Positions 41,446-54,090 of a DNA stretch of 64,000 nt are shown one piece after another. The stretch is taken from positions 868,001 through 932,000 of the forward strand of contig JADCRB010000099.1 of NCBI GenBank assembly GCA_021464245.1, given 5' to 3'. The notes under the pieces are model-generated. The model worked only from the letters and a program-made list of their open reading frames with translations, did no database searches and was not told the DNA's origin. The stretch comes from Carallia brachiata (taxonomy: Eukaryota > Streptophyta > Magnoliopsida > Malpighiales > Rhizophoraceae). A program made the position numbers and the translations under genes. Numbering within the stretch: position 1 is the stretch's first letter; every line of letters starts with the position of its first letter.

Positions 41446-41749
41446 ACAAGAAATTTTTATTTTTTTAATCTTATTTCAATTCAATCCCAATAGTTTCTTT
41501 ATTTGTTGTGACAATTTTTTGAAATTCAAAACATTCAAATAAATTCTCTTACGGTAAAAAATATAATTATGTTATAATCACTCTCACCTAGATGAGTGAG
41601 AATTGAATAAACTTCCATTCAATTCATTATAGTATTTAGAAAAGAATTCAATTCCATTCATTTATCCAAGTATCTATATGTACCATAAAAAAATTCAAGT
41701 ATCTACACCACACGAGAGATTAAAAGTATAATTGAATTTCTAAATTTAA

Positions 41750-42330
41750 TTAAGTTGCATCCATAGAATTGAATTGAATTTTATCATTGAATAATACATT
41801 GCAAACAAGATATAAATGCAATTGCAACTTAAGAAAACCACCTCCACCTGCATGTCATGACTAGGAATACATTGAGATATGTATTACATCCATCCACTGA
41901 AAATAGCAACAGAACAGAGGAGCATTGGCAAATAATAAAACCACCAAAATAAAAATATTTGTGACAAAAAAATAAATGAAGCAAAGGGAATTTTTAAACA
42001 CACAATTAAAGAGAAATGAACTCACATCGCAGCAGCAAATCATCAAAGGCTAAGCATAGACCCCCACTCTGCTAATGTTAATCTTGGTTTGATCGAGTCT
42101 GCTTCAACCTTGAAGAACATGGTGGTTCCTCATCCAACTCGCTGGCACCGCCATTTCGACCAAATTTTTCTGCGGCACGTTGCAGGCAACAATGGAGGCA
42201 ATCTTCTCAACATCTTTTACTTTGGAGAGCTGCTTCTGCAGGTCCCTAATGGCAGCAGTGGCAATGTGTTGTGACCCTCAGCTTTAGCATACGATGGAAT
42301 GACCCCCCACATTTTTTGTTTGCAGCATTA
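41750..42330 (-). pseudogene. duplicated 3' end of the neighbouring TNL gene
   Basis: The block repeats, in the same orientation, the last coding part and 3' flank of the TNL gene at 42888-47175. Its segments CATGGTGGTTCCTCATCCA, TTGCAGGCAACAAT and CTAATGGCAGCAGTGGCA match 42970-43110, and AAATAGCAACAGAACAGAGG matches about 42715. Downstream flank words such as ATATAAATGCAATT-CAACTTAAG also correspond (41810 and 42423). Offsets grow from about 610 to about 845 because the intact copy carries an extra insertion. The reading frame is not preserved, so it is a non-functional tandem partial copy. Confidence 0.8.
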
Positions 42331-42502
42331 AAAAAAAATTTACTAAATCAATTGAATTAATTTCTATCCAAAGAATTGTATTGAATTTTGTCAAAAAAAA
42401 AAAAAAAAGATTGCAAACAACATATAAATGCAATTCCAACTTAAGAAAGCCGCTTGTCATAACTAGGAGTACACTACTTATGTATAGTGTTTCCTTACAT
42501 GT

Positions 42503-42680
42503 CCTATAAAGCAGCACTACTTTAGCACTATTGTTTTTTTTTTTTTTTTCAAAAACAAACTTAAATGTACTTATAGTTACTTTAAATATATTTAGTATCA
42601 CCATAAATCATGATTTTTTTTTTTTTTTTTAAGTTTCTTTTTACTAATGCAGTACTACTGGCATAGTGTTGTTTTGTAGG
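42503..42680. mobile_element. small MITE in the TNL 3' flank
   Basis: This 178-bp stretch is absent from the duplicate copy at 41750-42330. Its ends are inverted copies: CCTATAAAGCAGCACTACTT and, at the right, AGTGTTGTTTTGTAGG. The two arms are separated by T-rich runs. No target duplication was recognised. The insertion must post-date the tandem duplication or have been lost from the other copy. Confidence 0.5.
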
Positions 42681-42757
42681 ATAATGAACTTTTTCTCGTG
42701 TATAATGTCCTTGAAAATAGCAACAGAACAGAGGACCATTGCCAAAATATAAAACAA

Positions 42758-42759
<2 letters not shown>

Positions 42760-42794
<35 letters not shown>
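42760..42794. repeat. (TA)n microsatellite
   Basis: About seventeen TA units just downstream of the TNL stop codon. Confidence 0.9.
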
Positions 42795-42797
<3 letters not shown>

Positions 42798-42887
42798 CAA
42801 CAAATAATAAAGGAAGCAAAGGATATTATTTTTAACGGAAAACACAGAATCACAGAGAAATAAACTCACATTGCTTTGCGGCTGCCG

Positions 42888-45800
42888 TCAATTAAGGCTA
42901 AGCAGAGACATCTCCTTTGCCAACGTTGATTCTGGTACGCCTTGAGTCTGCTTCAATCTTTTAGGACGTGGTGGTTCCTCATCCACTCCGCTAATGCTGG
43001 CGCCGTCATTTCCACCAAGTTCATCCCCGTCAAGTTGCAGGCAACAATCTTCCTGGCATCTCCTATTATCAAAAGCTGATTCTGCAGGTCCTCCTAATGG
43101 CAGCAGTGGCATTGTGTCGTGACCCTCTCCTTGAGCATACAATGGACTGACTCCACACTCTTTTATTTTGCCAACACTCTCGCCGAAAAAGTGGAACTTA
43201 AATAAGACAACATCTTGGCAGGATTGAGATGTGTGGGCATTCTTAAGTACCTCATCACGCAATTGATGCTCGAATTTCAAGATTATGTCCTTTCTTTTTG
43301 TGCCATAACGATAATCTTTAGATGACCATAAAAAATTCGAGAAATGTTTGTCTCCAATATGGAATTCATAACGAAATTCATGAACAACACCATATGGATG
43401 GAAAACAACACCAAGAGCAAACCCTAAGAAGCCGTCGTTAAGCGAATATGATGGAAGCTGGAAGCTGATTGAGTCTCCAACACTTCGATAATTGAACCAC
43501 CCAGGAATCCTACTCCCTTTATATTTTATTCTAACTCCAGATTTTGCTTCGTACTCTTCCTGCACAGATAAAATATACTAATCTTTAAGCATCAATAAAA
43601 TGACAAAAAAACTAAATAAAAAAAAAAGTTGGTGCAGCTGAGGGGAGGTACCTTGGACCAATAATCGTTTCTTATAACATTGGCACGATGTGGATTTCTC
43701 ATCAGTGCATGCGCCAGGTCCCTCCATTCCATGTGATCCAATTTCAAGCAATCTACGAAGTAGAAAAGGAGGCCAAAGTTCTTCGACTCAAAAGCTAGAC
43801 GTGTAAGGGCAGCGGACGTTGTTTTCAGGGCTGTGCAACAAGCAGCTGTTATCTCCTTTAGATTTGGTGGAAGTTCTGGTATGGACTGAAGGCTTCTGCA
43901 AAGACCTATACAAAGAATCTGCAGCCTAGAAAGTTGTTTGATGCTTGCAGGGATGGTTTTCAAATCACTTCCAGTTAAATCTAGGCTTGTTAATGAGTGT
44001 AAACGTCCCAGGTCAGCTGGTAATTTCACGAGATGGCACTTTCCCACACTCAAACTTTGCCGACGACCTAAGAAGAAGTTCCCCTCTTGCTGCTCCTCCT
44101 CCTCTATGGGTCGGGCGAATTCTGTTAGATTTGGGCAGAACCTCAGATCCACAACTTCAAGAGATGGTAGCTTCCAGATGGTGCTCGGCAGTATTCTAAG
44201 CTTAGTGCAGCTGCACATGGACAAGCGGATAAGACGACTGAGGCATCCAACTGATGAGGGCACTTCTGTTATTGCAGTACTATCCAAATATAATTTTTCT
44301 AAATTCTTGGAGATCTCCGGAAACTTCTTTAAAGATGAGCAACCATTTAAATAAAGTTTCTTAAGAGATTTCAAATCAATGTTATCTGGGAGACTCTCAA
44401 GCTGAGTACAACCTTGCATCCACAGCTCAACGAGATTATCGAGACCTTGGAGGGATGCGGATGGCACTTCTTTGATTGCGGTATGACATAAAACTAACTT
44501 CTCTATGCTCTGTGGGACCTTTGGAAAAGTTTCAAGATTTGAACAGTCTGTCAGGATAAGCTCTCTGAGGGATTTCAAACCACTAAGGTCTCCAATTTTG
44601 CACAGTTGTTTCGAGGAGCTAAGGTAAATTTTTCTTAATTGGCCCAAACCCTGTAATGAAGAGAAAAAAAAAAAACAGAAATGGAAAATATAATTATATA
44701 GATTTGTTTGTAGAAATTAAGTATAAAAGATATATATATATGCATGTCTAAGAAGACGCAAAAACACATATGACATACCTGGTTTCCCTCGCAGAATACT
44801 TCAATAAGATTGCTCCAGGGCAACGAAAACTCAATTAGGTTCTCTAAGTTGAAATATGCTGGCAAAAATTCCCATGGGTAAAATTCCCAATATAGAATTC
44901 TTAACTCGTCAGGAAGACCACTGATGCCTTTAGGAAGGAGCCACCTATCTGTTAAAGAACATCCGAAATAGCTATTCATGATACAAAGAAATTTAAGGTT
45001 CGACATTCTTGCAAAGGTATCCGGTTGCAGCTTCACCTCTTTCTCTTGATCTGTCAATAAACGTATGCTTTTAATTTTTTTGGTCCCCTAACAAGCCAAG
45101 GAAAGACGGCAGAGTAGACGTAAGTCAAGATTATTACAAGTCAATTCTATAAAATATACTTTAGCAGTTACGATGCCTTCATATGCATCGGTTAAATAAA
45201 AGCTTCAACCAAACAAAAAAAAAAAATAAAGTTTATTACTCTCAAATCTTACCGAATTTTTCCTTAATACTTTATAAATGTCTTCTGTATTTTCTAGCCA
45301 ACCACGTTCACTTGGATCTTCTGATTCTTCACGAACAATTGCTTTGGCCATTTCTTTCAATAAGTTTATGCATTTCAATTCTATCACCTGTATGAGCGCC
45401 TTATCAACCAGAACTTCTAATCCATGTTCTGTTGAAAAGTCACAACTGTCTAGAAGTTTTATGACAGTATCCTTGTTCCACGAAATACATGCGATCCAAA
45501 GAAAGATCTCTTTCTGCTTCTTATCTAGGCCATCATAGCTAATTCTCAATACATCTTGGATTTCTTTATGAGGACCTTTTTTCAATTTTTCTAGAGTACT
45601 TTCCCACTCTCTTTTGCCTTTATTAAACAAAGAGGAACCCAACACCTTGAGGGCTAAAGGAACGCCGTTAGCATAACCAGCAATCGCAATTGACAAATCT
45701 CTGAAATCATCTGTCGGAACATCAGGTTGTTTAAAGGCATGCAAACAAAATAATTGAAGGGCATCAGGGTCCTCCAATTCCTCCACCTGATATATATGAT

Positions 45801-47175
45801 GAGCAACGTTTGTTTCAGCTACGTTTTCAAGCAATTGCTTATTCCTACTTGTGATAATGATTCTACTTCCTGGAACACACCAATTACGATCTGACAGAAA
45901 ATATTCTAGTTGCTTCCAGTTATCCACATCATCCAGAACTAGCAAAAGCTTTATACCACGAAGCATGAACAAAAAATTTCTAATGTCAGGTGTCTTGATT
46001 TTTATATTTTTATACTCTAAGACACTGGAAACGAACCTTTTTCCCAACTTTCGCAATCCATATTTTTCCGATTTCTTCCCTAACATTCGAAAGAAAGAAC
46101 GATGTTTCAAACTGACTTTGAATTCGGTAAAACAGAGAGGTAGCAATAGTTGTCTTGCCAATGCCACCCATGCCCCAAAGTCCCAGGACGAAAACAATTG
46201 ACGACCCATTGCACAATAATTTTTCAAGCTCCTCAATGCAGGGACCTATTCCCACTAGCTCTTGTGAAGGACTTGGCAGCATCTTTTGCAAATCTTCGCT
46301 AATGTGATTCACGATTCCACGAATGATTTCAGACTCGGACCTACCATATACAAGAATATCGTGAAATTAAATGAAATAAAAGTGTCTCCACTGCATGAGC
46401 TTCTATATATACTGTAAGGTCTTGAGTAGAAAAATCATATGTAAATAAAATTTTTTGAAAAAAGGTTGAAGGTTTTTCATGTGCATAGGAAAATTGGGAT
46501 ATCCATGTGTATAGAAAACTAACTAATTAAAAAGGAGCAAACAGATATTATTCAATATAAAATGGGGCCTATATATATATTAAATGAAATGAGTGTGGTG
46601 TAGGGTAAAATCAGATGTAAAGGCAATGAAATACATCATAGGGAATTTAATTACATCATAAGAGAACTGAGGCAGTACCCGCAATCTTGGGTGGCCCAAC
46701 CAGACCGATTGGCAGCTGTCGTCAGGGCATCCCTCCATCTTTGCAGTTTCTCCATATTTGAGTTAAAATTGGTCTCATGCCCAGCAAATGCTTCTGCAAA
46801 AGATTCAGTCTGTTTTCTTACATGTGAGGGATCTACGTAATAGAATACAGGGATGACCTTCTGTCCTCGGGTCTCCATACATTCCACTATCTTTGCAAGT
46901 TCATCTAAGCACCATCTGGAAGAAGCATAATTTTTGGAGAAGACAACAACGGCAAACATGGACTCTTCAATGGCATTCAAGAGTGCCTGCGAGATCTCTT
47001 CTCCTCTTCTGAGTTTATCGTCTATGAAGGTTCTGATTGATTTTCGACTCAAATTAGAGACGAGATGGCTTACGAAACCGTAACGAGTATCTTCGCCCCT
47101 GAAACTCAAAAAAACATCGTGTTTGTAATTGTATAGATGGGTAGAGAGAGCAGCAGAGGAACTAGTGGAAGCCAT
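42888..47175 (-). CDS. TIR-NBS-LRR disease-resistance protein (TNL), one-base frameshift in the NB-ARC exon
   Basis: Five exons on the minus strand: 47175-46679, 46340-45253, 45087-44779, 44650-43652, 43559-42888. Corrected for one extra base the product is about 1187 aa, typical of N-like intracellular immune receptors. Exon 1 is the TIR domain (HDVFLSFRGEDTRYGF, WCLDELAKI with the NADase Glu). Exon 2 is NB-ARC: P-loop GLWGMGGIGKTT, FLSNVREE, kinase-2 LLLVLDDVD, GSRIIITSR, GVPLALKVLG. The usual MHDLLQEMG reads CINLLKEMA. Exons 3-4 carry LRRs; exon 5 is the post-LRR (C-JID-like) domain beginning EEYEAKSGVRIKYKG. At about 46072-46074 one extra A (GAAGAAATCGG) puts the region after NVREE into another frame and would stop translation at about 46010. 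Splice phases fit once this base is removed. ATG 47175 is preferred over 47262 because TATA-like motifs lie between them. Confidence 0.85.
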
Positions 47176-47235
47176 GGAATCAATACACAGAAACAGGAAT
47201 TGACGCGAACTAGCAGAAAGTGCAATCCTTGCACA

Positions 47236-47241
47236 TTTATA
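47236..47241 (-). promoter_or_regulatory. TATA box candidate of the TNL gene
   Basis: On the minus strand GAGCATATAAATG lies about 61 bp before the ATG at 47175; a second TATAAAG lies about 13 bp further upstream. Placement suits a short 5' UTR. Confidence 0.4.
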
Positions 47242-47275
47242 TGCTCTCTTTATAATAATCAACCGCTCTAATTAC

Positions 47276-50200
47276 ACTTTTCTTCCTTATGTTAGCGTGC
47301 GATCACCGCATACCGAAAAAGTGGAATGCCCACATCAGTATCCACTCACTGAATTTCTTCCCGTGGACCAAAAGTCTTTTTATTTCTTTTTTTCAGATCT
47401 TGACTGACCAAAAGTCTATTCTTTTATTTTTTAAATATTAAAAAAAAAAAAAAAAAAAAACACAGAGATGTACAGGTCAGGTTTCACCCACGACATTTCC
47501 AAGAAGTCTTGCCCACTGCCTTTGACCATCAGCAGCTCCCTAATTTACCGAAGACTTTAAGTATGCAAATACGTTTAATAAAATATATAATAGATAAAAT
47601 ATATATAATTTAATTTTATAATATTTAATAATTTATTTATTTTTTATTTTTAATTTAATATATTTTTTATAAATTAATAATTTAAATTATTATATATATA
47701 CTATAATTTTATTGACCAAGTCTTCCTTCCACTATATATCATGTCAAAGAATCGAAATAAGTTGAGTTTCTGGTCGGCTCAAATAGTAGCTCATTTATTA
47801 AGTAAATTTAAAAATGAGGTTTAATATTAATATTATTTATTAACAAATTAAGTTTAAACTGAAATTACTGTTATTAAATCAAACTTTTGAGTATTTAATG
47901 AATTTTATCATTTAATTTTATAATATTAATAAAATAATTAAAATTAAAACATTTTACTATTATAAATAAAATAAAAGAATAAAAAACATTTATTTAGACA
48001 AAATTAAATAATTAAAAATAAATATTTAATTTTAATGTATAAATATAAATATATGTAATATATAATTTGAAAAATGAACCAGATAAAATTATTTTTATAA
48101 CATAATAAAGTTCTTTTAAAATTTTTGTAGATAAATTATTAAATGAATTATTTACGAGTTTAATTGTGGTTAAACCTTAGCCTTAACTTGCTTATTAATG
48201 AATTTTAAATTTAAATTTATGTATCACTCGTTGAATTAAATAAACGAATTTGAATAGAACTTTTATCAAATTAATTTATTAAATTTTTAAATGATGTATT
48301 AACTCACCTGTAATTCCACCCATTACCCAAGAAATTTCCATAAGGTTTCCTGCCCGCTGGATCTTACGATCGTAAACATTCCAATTTAAATTGTTGCTTT
48401 GCACCAAAAAAAAAAAGGTAAATGTTGCTGTTGATCCATGCCACTTTTCCCGCAATTTCTGGGGTCTAGTTTCCTCTTTTGCGTGTTGTTGGTTCGCACG
48501 ACTTTCCTTGCCAGTTTCTTGGGTTTCGTATCCTCTTTTGATAATATTTGTTTAAGCGATAAGGAAAAAAAAAAAAAAAGTATAATGATGCAGTCATTGG
48601 CGAATAAAAAGGACAAATTTGGATGATTTATTTAGTTAATTTTTAAATAATAAAAAAATAATATAAATTATTAAGTAATCAAATTTATGAAAAACTAAAC
48701 AAATTATCATATATTATTGAAAAAGATTATGTTATTATTTATTATTATTTATTTGACGTTATTAGAGACTCACAAATTTAATTTTATATATATAAATGTG
48801 ATTGAAAATTGATAATAAATAAAAATTTATATTAATTATTTTAAATAATGAATTTCATAATTATTTTTAATGAATTTTTTTAATCATAAAATAAAACTTC
48901 TAAAAAGAGGGTTAGTCGGTAAAAAAATTAAGAATAAATTAAAAAATATAAAACAAAAAATATAAGTGAAAAAATCTAGAATTAATTTGTTAAATTTTCA
49001 AAAAGTTTCCTGTCCACTGGTTCTCACCATCATCAACTTCGTACGAAAATATTATGAAAAGGTTGGTAAAAAAGGAAATGAGATAAAAAAAAAAATCTTT
49101 ATCATTATATTTTTTATTATTTTTAATCAATTTAAATAATTAATTTTTCTTATAATTTTTTCTCTAACAATTTTCTTTTTCATTATTTTTCTTTTTTACA
49201 TATTTCTTATCTTATTTAAATAATTTTTTTCATTAATTTCTCATCATCTAATCACACCTTACAGGTTTTTTTTAAATTTTTTTGTTTTTTTTTTTAATAT
49301 CTTGATTGACAAAAAGTTGTTCTTCCAGTATGCCACCAACTTCCAAGAAATTTACATGGAGATTCCTGCCCGTTGGATCTCACCATCCTAAACGTTGCAA
49401 TGTAAAACGTTGCTAAACCAAACAAGTCGTTCTTATTTGCTTGTTGATCCACACAGCTTCCTGCCAGTTTCTTTGGTTTCATTTCCGCTTTTGACAATTG
49501 TTCAAGACCAACAAGTTTTATATGTCCAAATATGATAAAAATATAATAAATAACAAAATTATATCAATTATTTTGAACAATAAATTTTATGATTATTTTC
49601 ATGAACTTTAATGTTTTATTTTGTTAAAAAATAAAAATACTTTAAAAAAATTCATAAGGATAAAATTTAAAAAAATATAGAAAAAAATTCAATGAATTAA
49701 TCTTAAAAAATAAATGGAGCAAAAAAAATTAGAGACTTGAGGGGGCATAGAAAATGTAATTAAAACGTCCTTGGGGAATTAATCTATTTAATACTATGAA
49801 TGACTATAAACTAATTAATGTCAAAGACTATAAACCATAGAAATGTACTAATAAAATTAGAAATTAAGTCAAATGGATATTCCTAAAATTTGTGAATATC
49901 TTGACATGGGGCTACTATATCCGGCAGTTTCGAAGAACCAGATGCTGGGAAAGTCATAATAGATTAAAAAAAAAATCTCGTAAAAGCAAGGTATGTCTAA
50001 TAGCAGTAGAATTTTGACCATGATCAGAAGTACTTTATCTTGCTATTAAGCCTGATCTTGTGGTTCTGCTTTGGGATTCATTTTTTGATGAACTAATTGC
50101 TCAATGATTAGGAGCCAACCTATGTAAAATTTTGAACCATGTAGAATCACTGCAAACTTCGTTAATTGATGTGCAGCATATTAGTATGCAATTAACTTAA

Positions 50201-50331
50201 ATTTGAAACCTTTATCGAGATCTATGTTACCTTTCATGTATATCGTTGAGGTATATTTTGGCAAATAAATCATGCAACTCCATTGCTGCTACAAATATTG
50301 AATTTTAAGACCTTAATACATGAATGAACAG
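47276..50331. other. TNL 5' flank with recurrent module and AT-rich filler
   Basis: No gene is seen. The first 130 bp are paralogous to the 5' flank of the truncated TIR-NBS gene at 57604 onward (GTTAGCGTGCG, AATGCCCAC-TCAG). Four degenerate copies of a motif of about 60-100 bp lie at 47485-47535, 48317-48403, 48990-49040 and 49330-49418. The remainder is AT-rich. Confidence 0.7.
47485..49418. repeat. recurrent module upstream of the TNL gene (four copies)
   Basis: A motif around TTTCCAAGAAGTTTCCTGCCCGCTGG followed by TCTCACCATC appears, degenerate, at 47485, 48317, 48990 and 49330, and once more upstream of the truncated TIR-NBS gene at 57906. Copies 2 and 4 also share a following stretch with TGTTGATCCA, TTCCTGCCAGTTTCTT and TTTGACAAT. 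Several copies are preceded by CTTGATTGACAAAAAGT. The order and strand are the same in all copies, which suggests stepwise duplication of the TNL 5' region. Confidence 0.6.
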
Positions 50332-52850
50332 AAAAGGACATCATTTGAATGGAGTGGAGACCTACCGCACCGGGCATCCATGTCAACTCATAGTGGCAGG
50401 TAATGTTCCCATGCAAAGTGGGAAGCTTTTGCATGTTTATTTAGGATGAATGTAACTTCTTCTTTAAATCTGCAGAATGCATTTTGCACCTACAATTGCT
50501 AATGGGCGAACATCCCCTGCTCACACAGCCTCTACAATTGACATGACATTAAAATCCGTTCCTAGTGATGCTTCAATTTCTTTTGAATCAAGGACTGATT
50601 TAGGCAATAATGAATCTGTTCTCCATCAAAGTTCTTCTTTGCAACCTGAAGATTTGGGGTCCAAGGAATTTTCTTCAGGTCTTATGAAGCAAAATAACAT
50701 CTTTCATTCAGGTTTTACTGATGAACAACCTGGGGTTGTTGATGACGATTTTCCACATAGTTCATTGCCTTGTAAGGAGTTCTCTTCAAGGTTCATGCAG
50801 CATAATGGTATCCTTGATCAGAGTTTTTCTAATTCACCTGGCATTGCTGATGATAATATTTCACACAGTTCATCACCAAAGCAGATTGCCCCTAGTATGT
50901 CTTCTGTTACATGGGATAAAAAGGCTGAAATAGAGGAGCCTAATGGTCAACATTATGATGGAGAGGAAGTGACAGGGATCCTCAAAAAAGATTCTGACAT
51001 ACATCTACAGAAGAGAAGAATTGCCAACTTTAGAAATTCTGATAAAATAGATGTTATGCCTGTTGGTGGAAATATTCTAAAATCAAGCAATATTAAAGGT
51101 GAGCTTGATGAAGTTGATAGTGAAACAGATAATTATACGGATGCCCTTAACACCATAGAATCCGAGTCCGAGCATGATTTCGATTGCCAAACAAAACATG
51201 AGATGCAGCAAGTCTTTTGTAACATTGAGAATGCAGAAGTAGAAGATGGAATACGTGAGGTCACAACATGTACTTCACAGCAGTTTCTATTAGAAGCTGA
51301 ATTTCATACATCAACAGAAATTTTGTCGGACACAGGAATGTCTCGTGACTTACCTAATTCAAGTTCCTTTAAGAGCTTTGATAATGGGCAGATGTATCAG
51401 GTGGATGAGGTCAAAGAACGTATGTCTGACCATCATCATCTAAACCTGATATTCACACTTCATCCGATAACACTAAGACAGAAGTGTGCTGTAAATTACC
51501 TAGTTCAGTTCCCTCAAGGATTTCTGCCAGTGAAGTCTCTCGAATATCTTCAAATGTTGACTACTCATGCAGCAGTGGAAGTTGTACTAGAGCTGATGTT
51601 CTTAATGGCACAAAAGCAGAATGTGCTCCTAGAGATCCCTTGTCTTCTGGCGCTGAAAGTTCGGACGAACTGGAACCATTGAGTAAGAAAACCATAACCA
51701 GTTTCAACAAGTCTCAACAATCTCAGGCTCAACTTCCCCATTATTATTCGGTAAGCATCTGGACTAATGGTGGCTTATTGGGTCTTGAGCCATCAGAGCC
51801 TCCAGATTTTTGCTGCATCAAATAAAGCAAGTCAGGCTTCTTTGCCCGGAAGAAAAGATGAGGCTTTATGTTCTTCAAATCATGCTTTTGTGCTCAACAA
51901 TGATGGAGAGGGAGAAAAACCTGGCAGGCTGGGCAAGGATGCTGGAAGCATGCATGCAGTTTCAAGTTCCTCATTGTCTACATCATTTGCATGAGGATCA
52001 AAGTGGAAGAGTTAAAAAATTCAATGACTCTAGTATTACTAATGCTCATGATTATTGTGGCAGATTGAATATTTCAATCGCAGTGTCGTCACCCAATACC
52101 AATGTGAAAGGCACATCTGCCGAAGCAAGTCAGATGAATAATGAATCCTCATCACAGACATTCGGACTTGGTCATAGGTTACTTGCTAATAATTTCCATA
52201 AAAATAAGCAACTTATCTCTAATGGACCTGCACTCACTAGCTTGTTGAAAGCGGTTACATTGAAGCAGAGAAGTGGGCATCATAGCATTTTGTATCAACC
52301 AACTCTAGAGAAAGAATTTGAGGATCAGTTTGGATTGAAACCTGTTTCAGACTCGCTCACCTCTTCGCCTCCACTTGAGCACATGAAATATCTTTTTGCC
52401 CTATTGATGGCATTGAGGCTTAGAATATGAAGTTGAAATTTCCTGATGGCAGACACTGTGAAGAAAGCGTTAGAGATACGTTTCCGTCATTTCAGTTAGT
52501 CCCAGAATCTTCTACTTCTCTACATGATGTCATTCTTGATTCCGATGATGATACCTTCTGTACATCCTCTCCTTATATGTCTGATGATTCCCTTGACCAG
52601 CACTCTGGGTCAGACTCTAAGCAGTGGGAATCCAGCGGGTCTCCTGAACATAATGACCGTGAGCGATATGGTGCTTTATGCAGAATATCATTGGTTGAAA
52701 TTTTTACTGCAAGGTCCTTGCATCCTACTAAAGTGGGCAATGATGGCATCCACGATGACACAGGTTTTAACCTTGTCTGCACCCAGGATGGTGCAGATTC
52801 AGCTCTATCTACATCTCTGCTAGATCTTGCCAGCTTTGACACTTTGCTCT
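50332..52850 (+). pseudogene. SCAR/WAVE-like protein, central region only
   Basis: Homologous to the long disordered middle of plant SCAR proteins, which activate the ARP2/3 actin nucleator. Exon 50332-50399 (KRTSFEWSGDLPHRASMS) splices to 50476 onward (ANGRTSPAHTASTIDMTLKS). Landmarks are ELDEVDSETDNYTDALNTIE, CCKLPSSVPSRISASEV, SIWTNGGLLGLEPSEPPDF, QRSGHHSI, TSSPPLEHMK, KLKFPDGRHCEES, DSDDDTFCTSSPYMSDD and SALSTSLLDLASFDT. The frame shifts by one base at about 51440, 51812 (extra T in a T run), 51985 and 52410. The N-terminal SCAR homology domain is absent upstream and the C-terminal WH2/acidic tail that binds actin and ARP2/3 is absent downstream. It is a dead internal fragment on the strand opposite to the TNLs. 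Confidence 0.85.
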
Positions 52851-54090
52851 TGTGCTTATATTTCCATCATTTCATGAATCATTCATTTTCTTCTGTTTTT
52901 GCTCTCTCCGTGATACTTGCACTGGAGAAATATTCCAGGCTGTTGGAAGTGATGGGGAAGATGAAAATAGTTGGGGCGACACCTGATTGTTTTGGGGATT
53001 GTTGTGAAATTTCATAAGAAGGAAACGCTGTCGTAGGGATTGCATAATATATGTGAATAACAATACCACTTTTCCATGTAATTATCTTGTAGGGGCTGCA
53101 TTTTACTGCAAATATTTGCATTTTTTGTTCAGTTTCTAGGAACTGGTAATAAACAATGATATCAAGCTATTAGGAAGGTCATGATGTAGTTTTCCTCTAT
53201 GAGGTTATCATTTTTTACAGGCTGCACCTCTTTGTTGCCTCCAGTGTCTTTAAATTCTGACACTGATCACCTCTGTGGGTATTCCTGATTAAATGGACAT
53301 GTCAGCATGGAGTTTTACGTCCTTACTGATTATATGGATGGCTCTTTTTCTTGTCATAATAAATTTGATCTAACAATTAGCGCCCTTTGATTTTGTTTTT
53401 TTTTTTTTTTTTTTTTTAATGTCAATATAATGTGAAAGTATGTGAGTAATATTCACCGTCTCGTTAGATAGTGTTGGGTCCATCGAATGAGCGTAAATTT
53501 AGTTTTACAGAATGCTTTGATAGAGATTTAAATCCAAGACTTGTAACCTGCTAACAGACAAATTTTAACAACTAGATCATATCGATTAGTGACAATGTCC
53601 TTTTATTCTTGATATTAATTCAGGTTGAACTTGTTTTTGGGTTTGGGACCACTGACCAGTTGTAAGTAAAGCAAAATCTTCGTTGGCAAAAGTACAGACA
53701 GCACACTAGATTGCAATACACTCCAAGAAGGGTTATACCAAAAACAACTTTAAGTAGTCCGTAATTCGTTTAATTCGCCTCAATAAGTAGTCTATACAAT
53801 AACATTAAAAAAGTTTGAAAGTCTAAATAATTTATATTTTCTTGGCTAATCTCGTTAATTGATGGGTCCTAATCAAGATCATGGCGCAAATTATTGAAGG
53901 GAGCCAAATGATTCCTCGGAATCTATCCAGATTGGAGTATATGGAGATCTATTGTTTTATTGCTTTATTTTTTTTTTTAATCGATCTCATCAAACTACTT
54001 CTATCCTATCCTAGCAGAGTATAGTTGGTATGATCGAATGTGTACTGAACATAAAGGAATCATCCAAGTTCAACTACAGAGAGAGTATAC
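52851..54090. other. spacer with a minus-strand SINE
   Basis: No gene; a SINE is present at 53392-53600 and the remainder is AT-rich and unrecognised. Confidence 0.6.
53392..53600 (-). mobile_element. SINE, minus strand
   Basis: On the minus strand an A box TGATCTAGTTG (53569-53579) is followed by a B-box-like GGTTACAAGTCTTGG (about 53533-53547), a body of about 100 bp and a poly(A) tail seen as a long T run on the plus strand (53394-53419). Target duplication is not clear. Confidence 0.6.

Noticed and set aside
43938..44354. 138-codon plus-strand frame
   Set aside because: It is antisense to the LRR exon of the TNL, which has clear repeats and splice sites.
47173..47262. Upstream ATG at 47262 as the TNL start
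   Set aside because: It would add 29 residues not typical of TIR proteins and lies upstream of the TATA-like motifs; ATG 47175 (MASTSSS) fits the paralogue's MASSTCSS.
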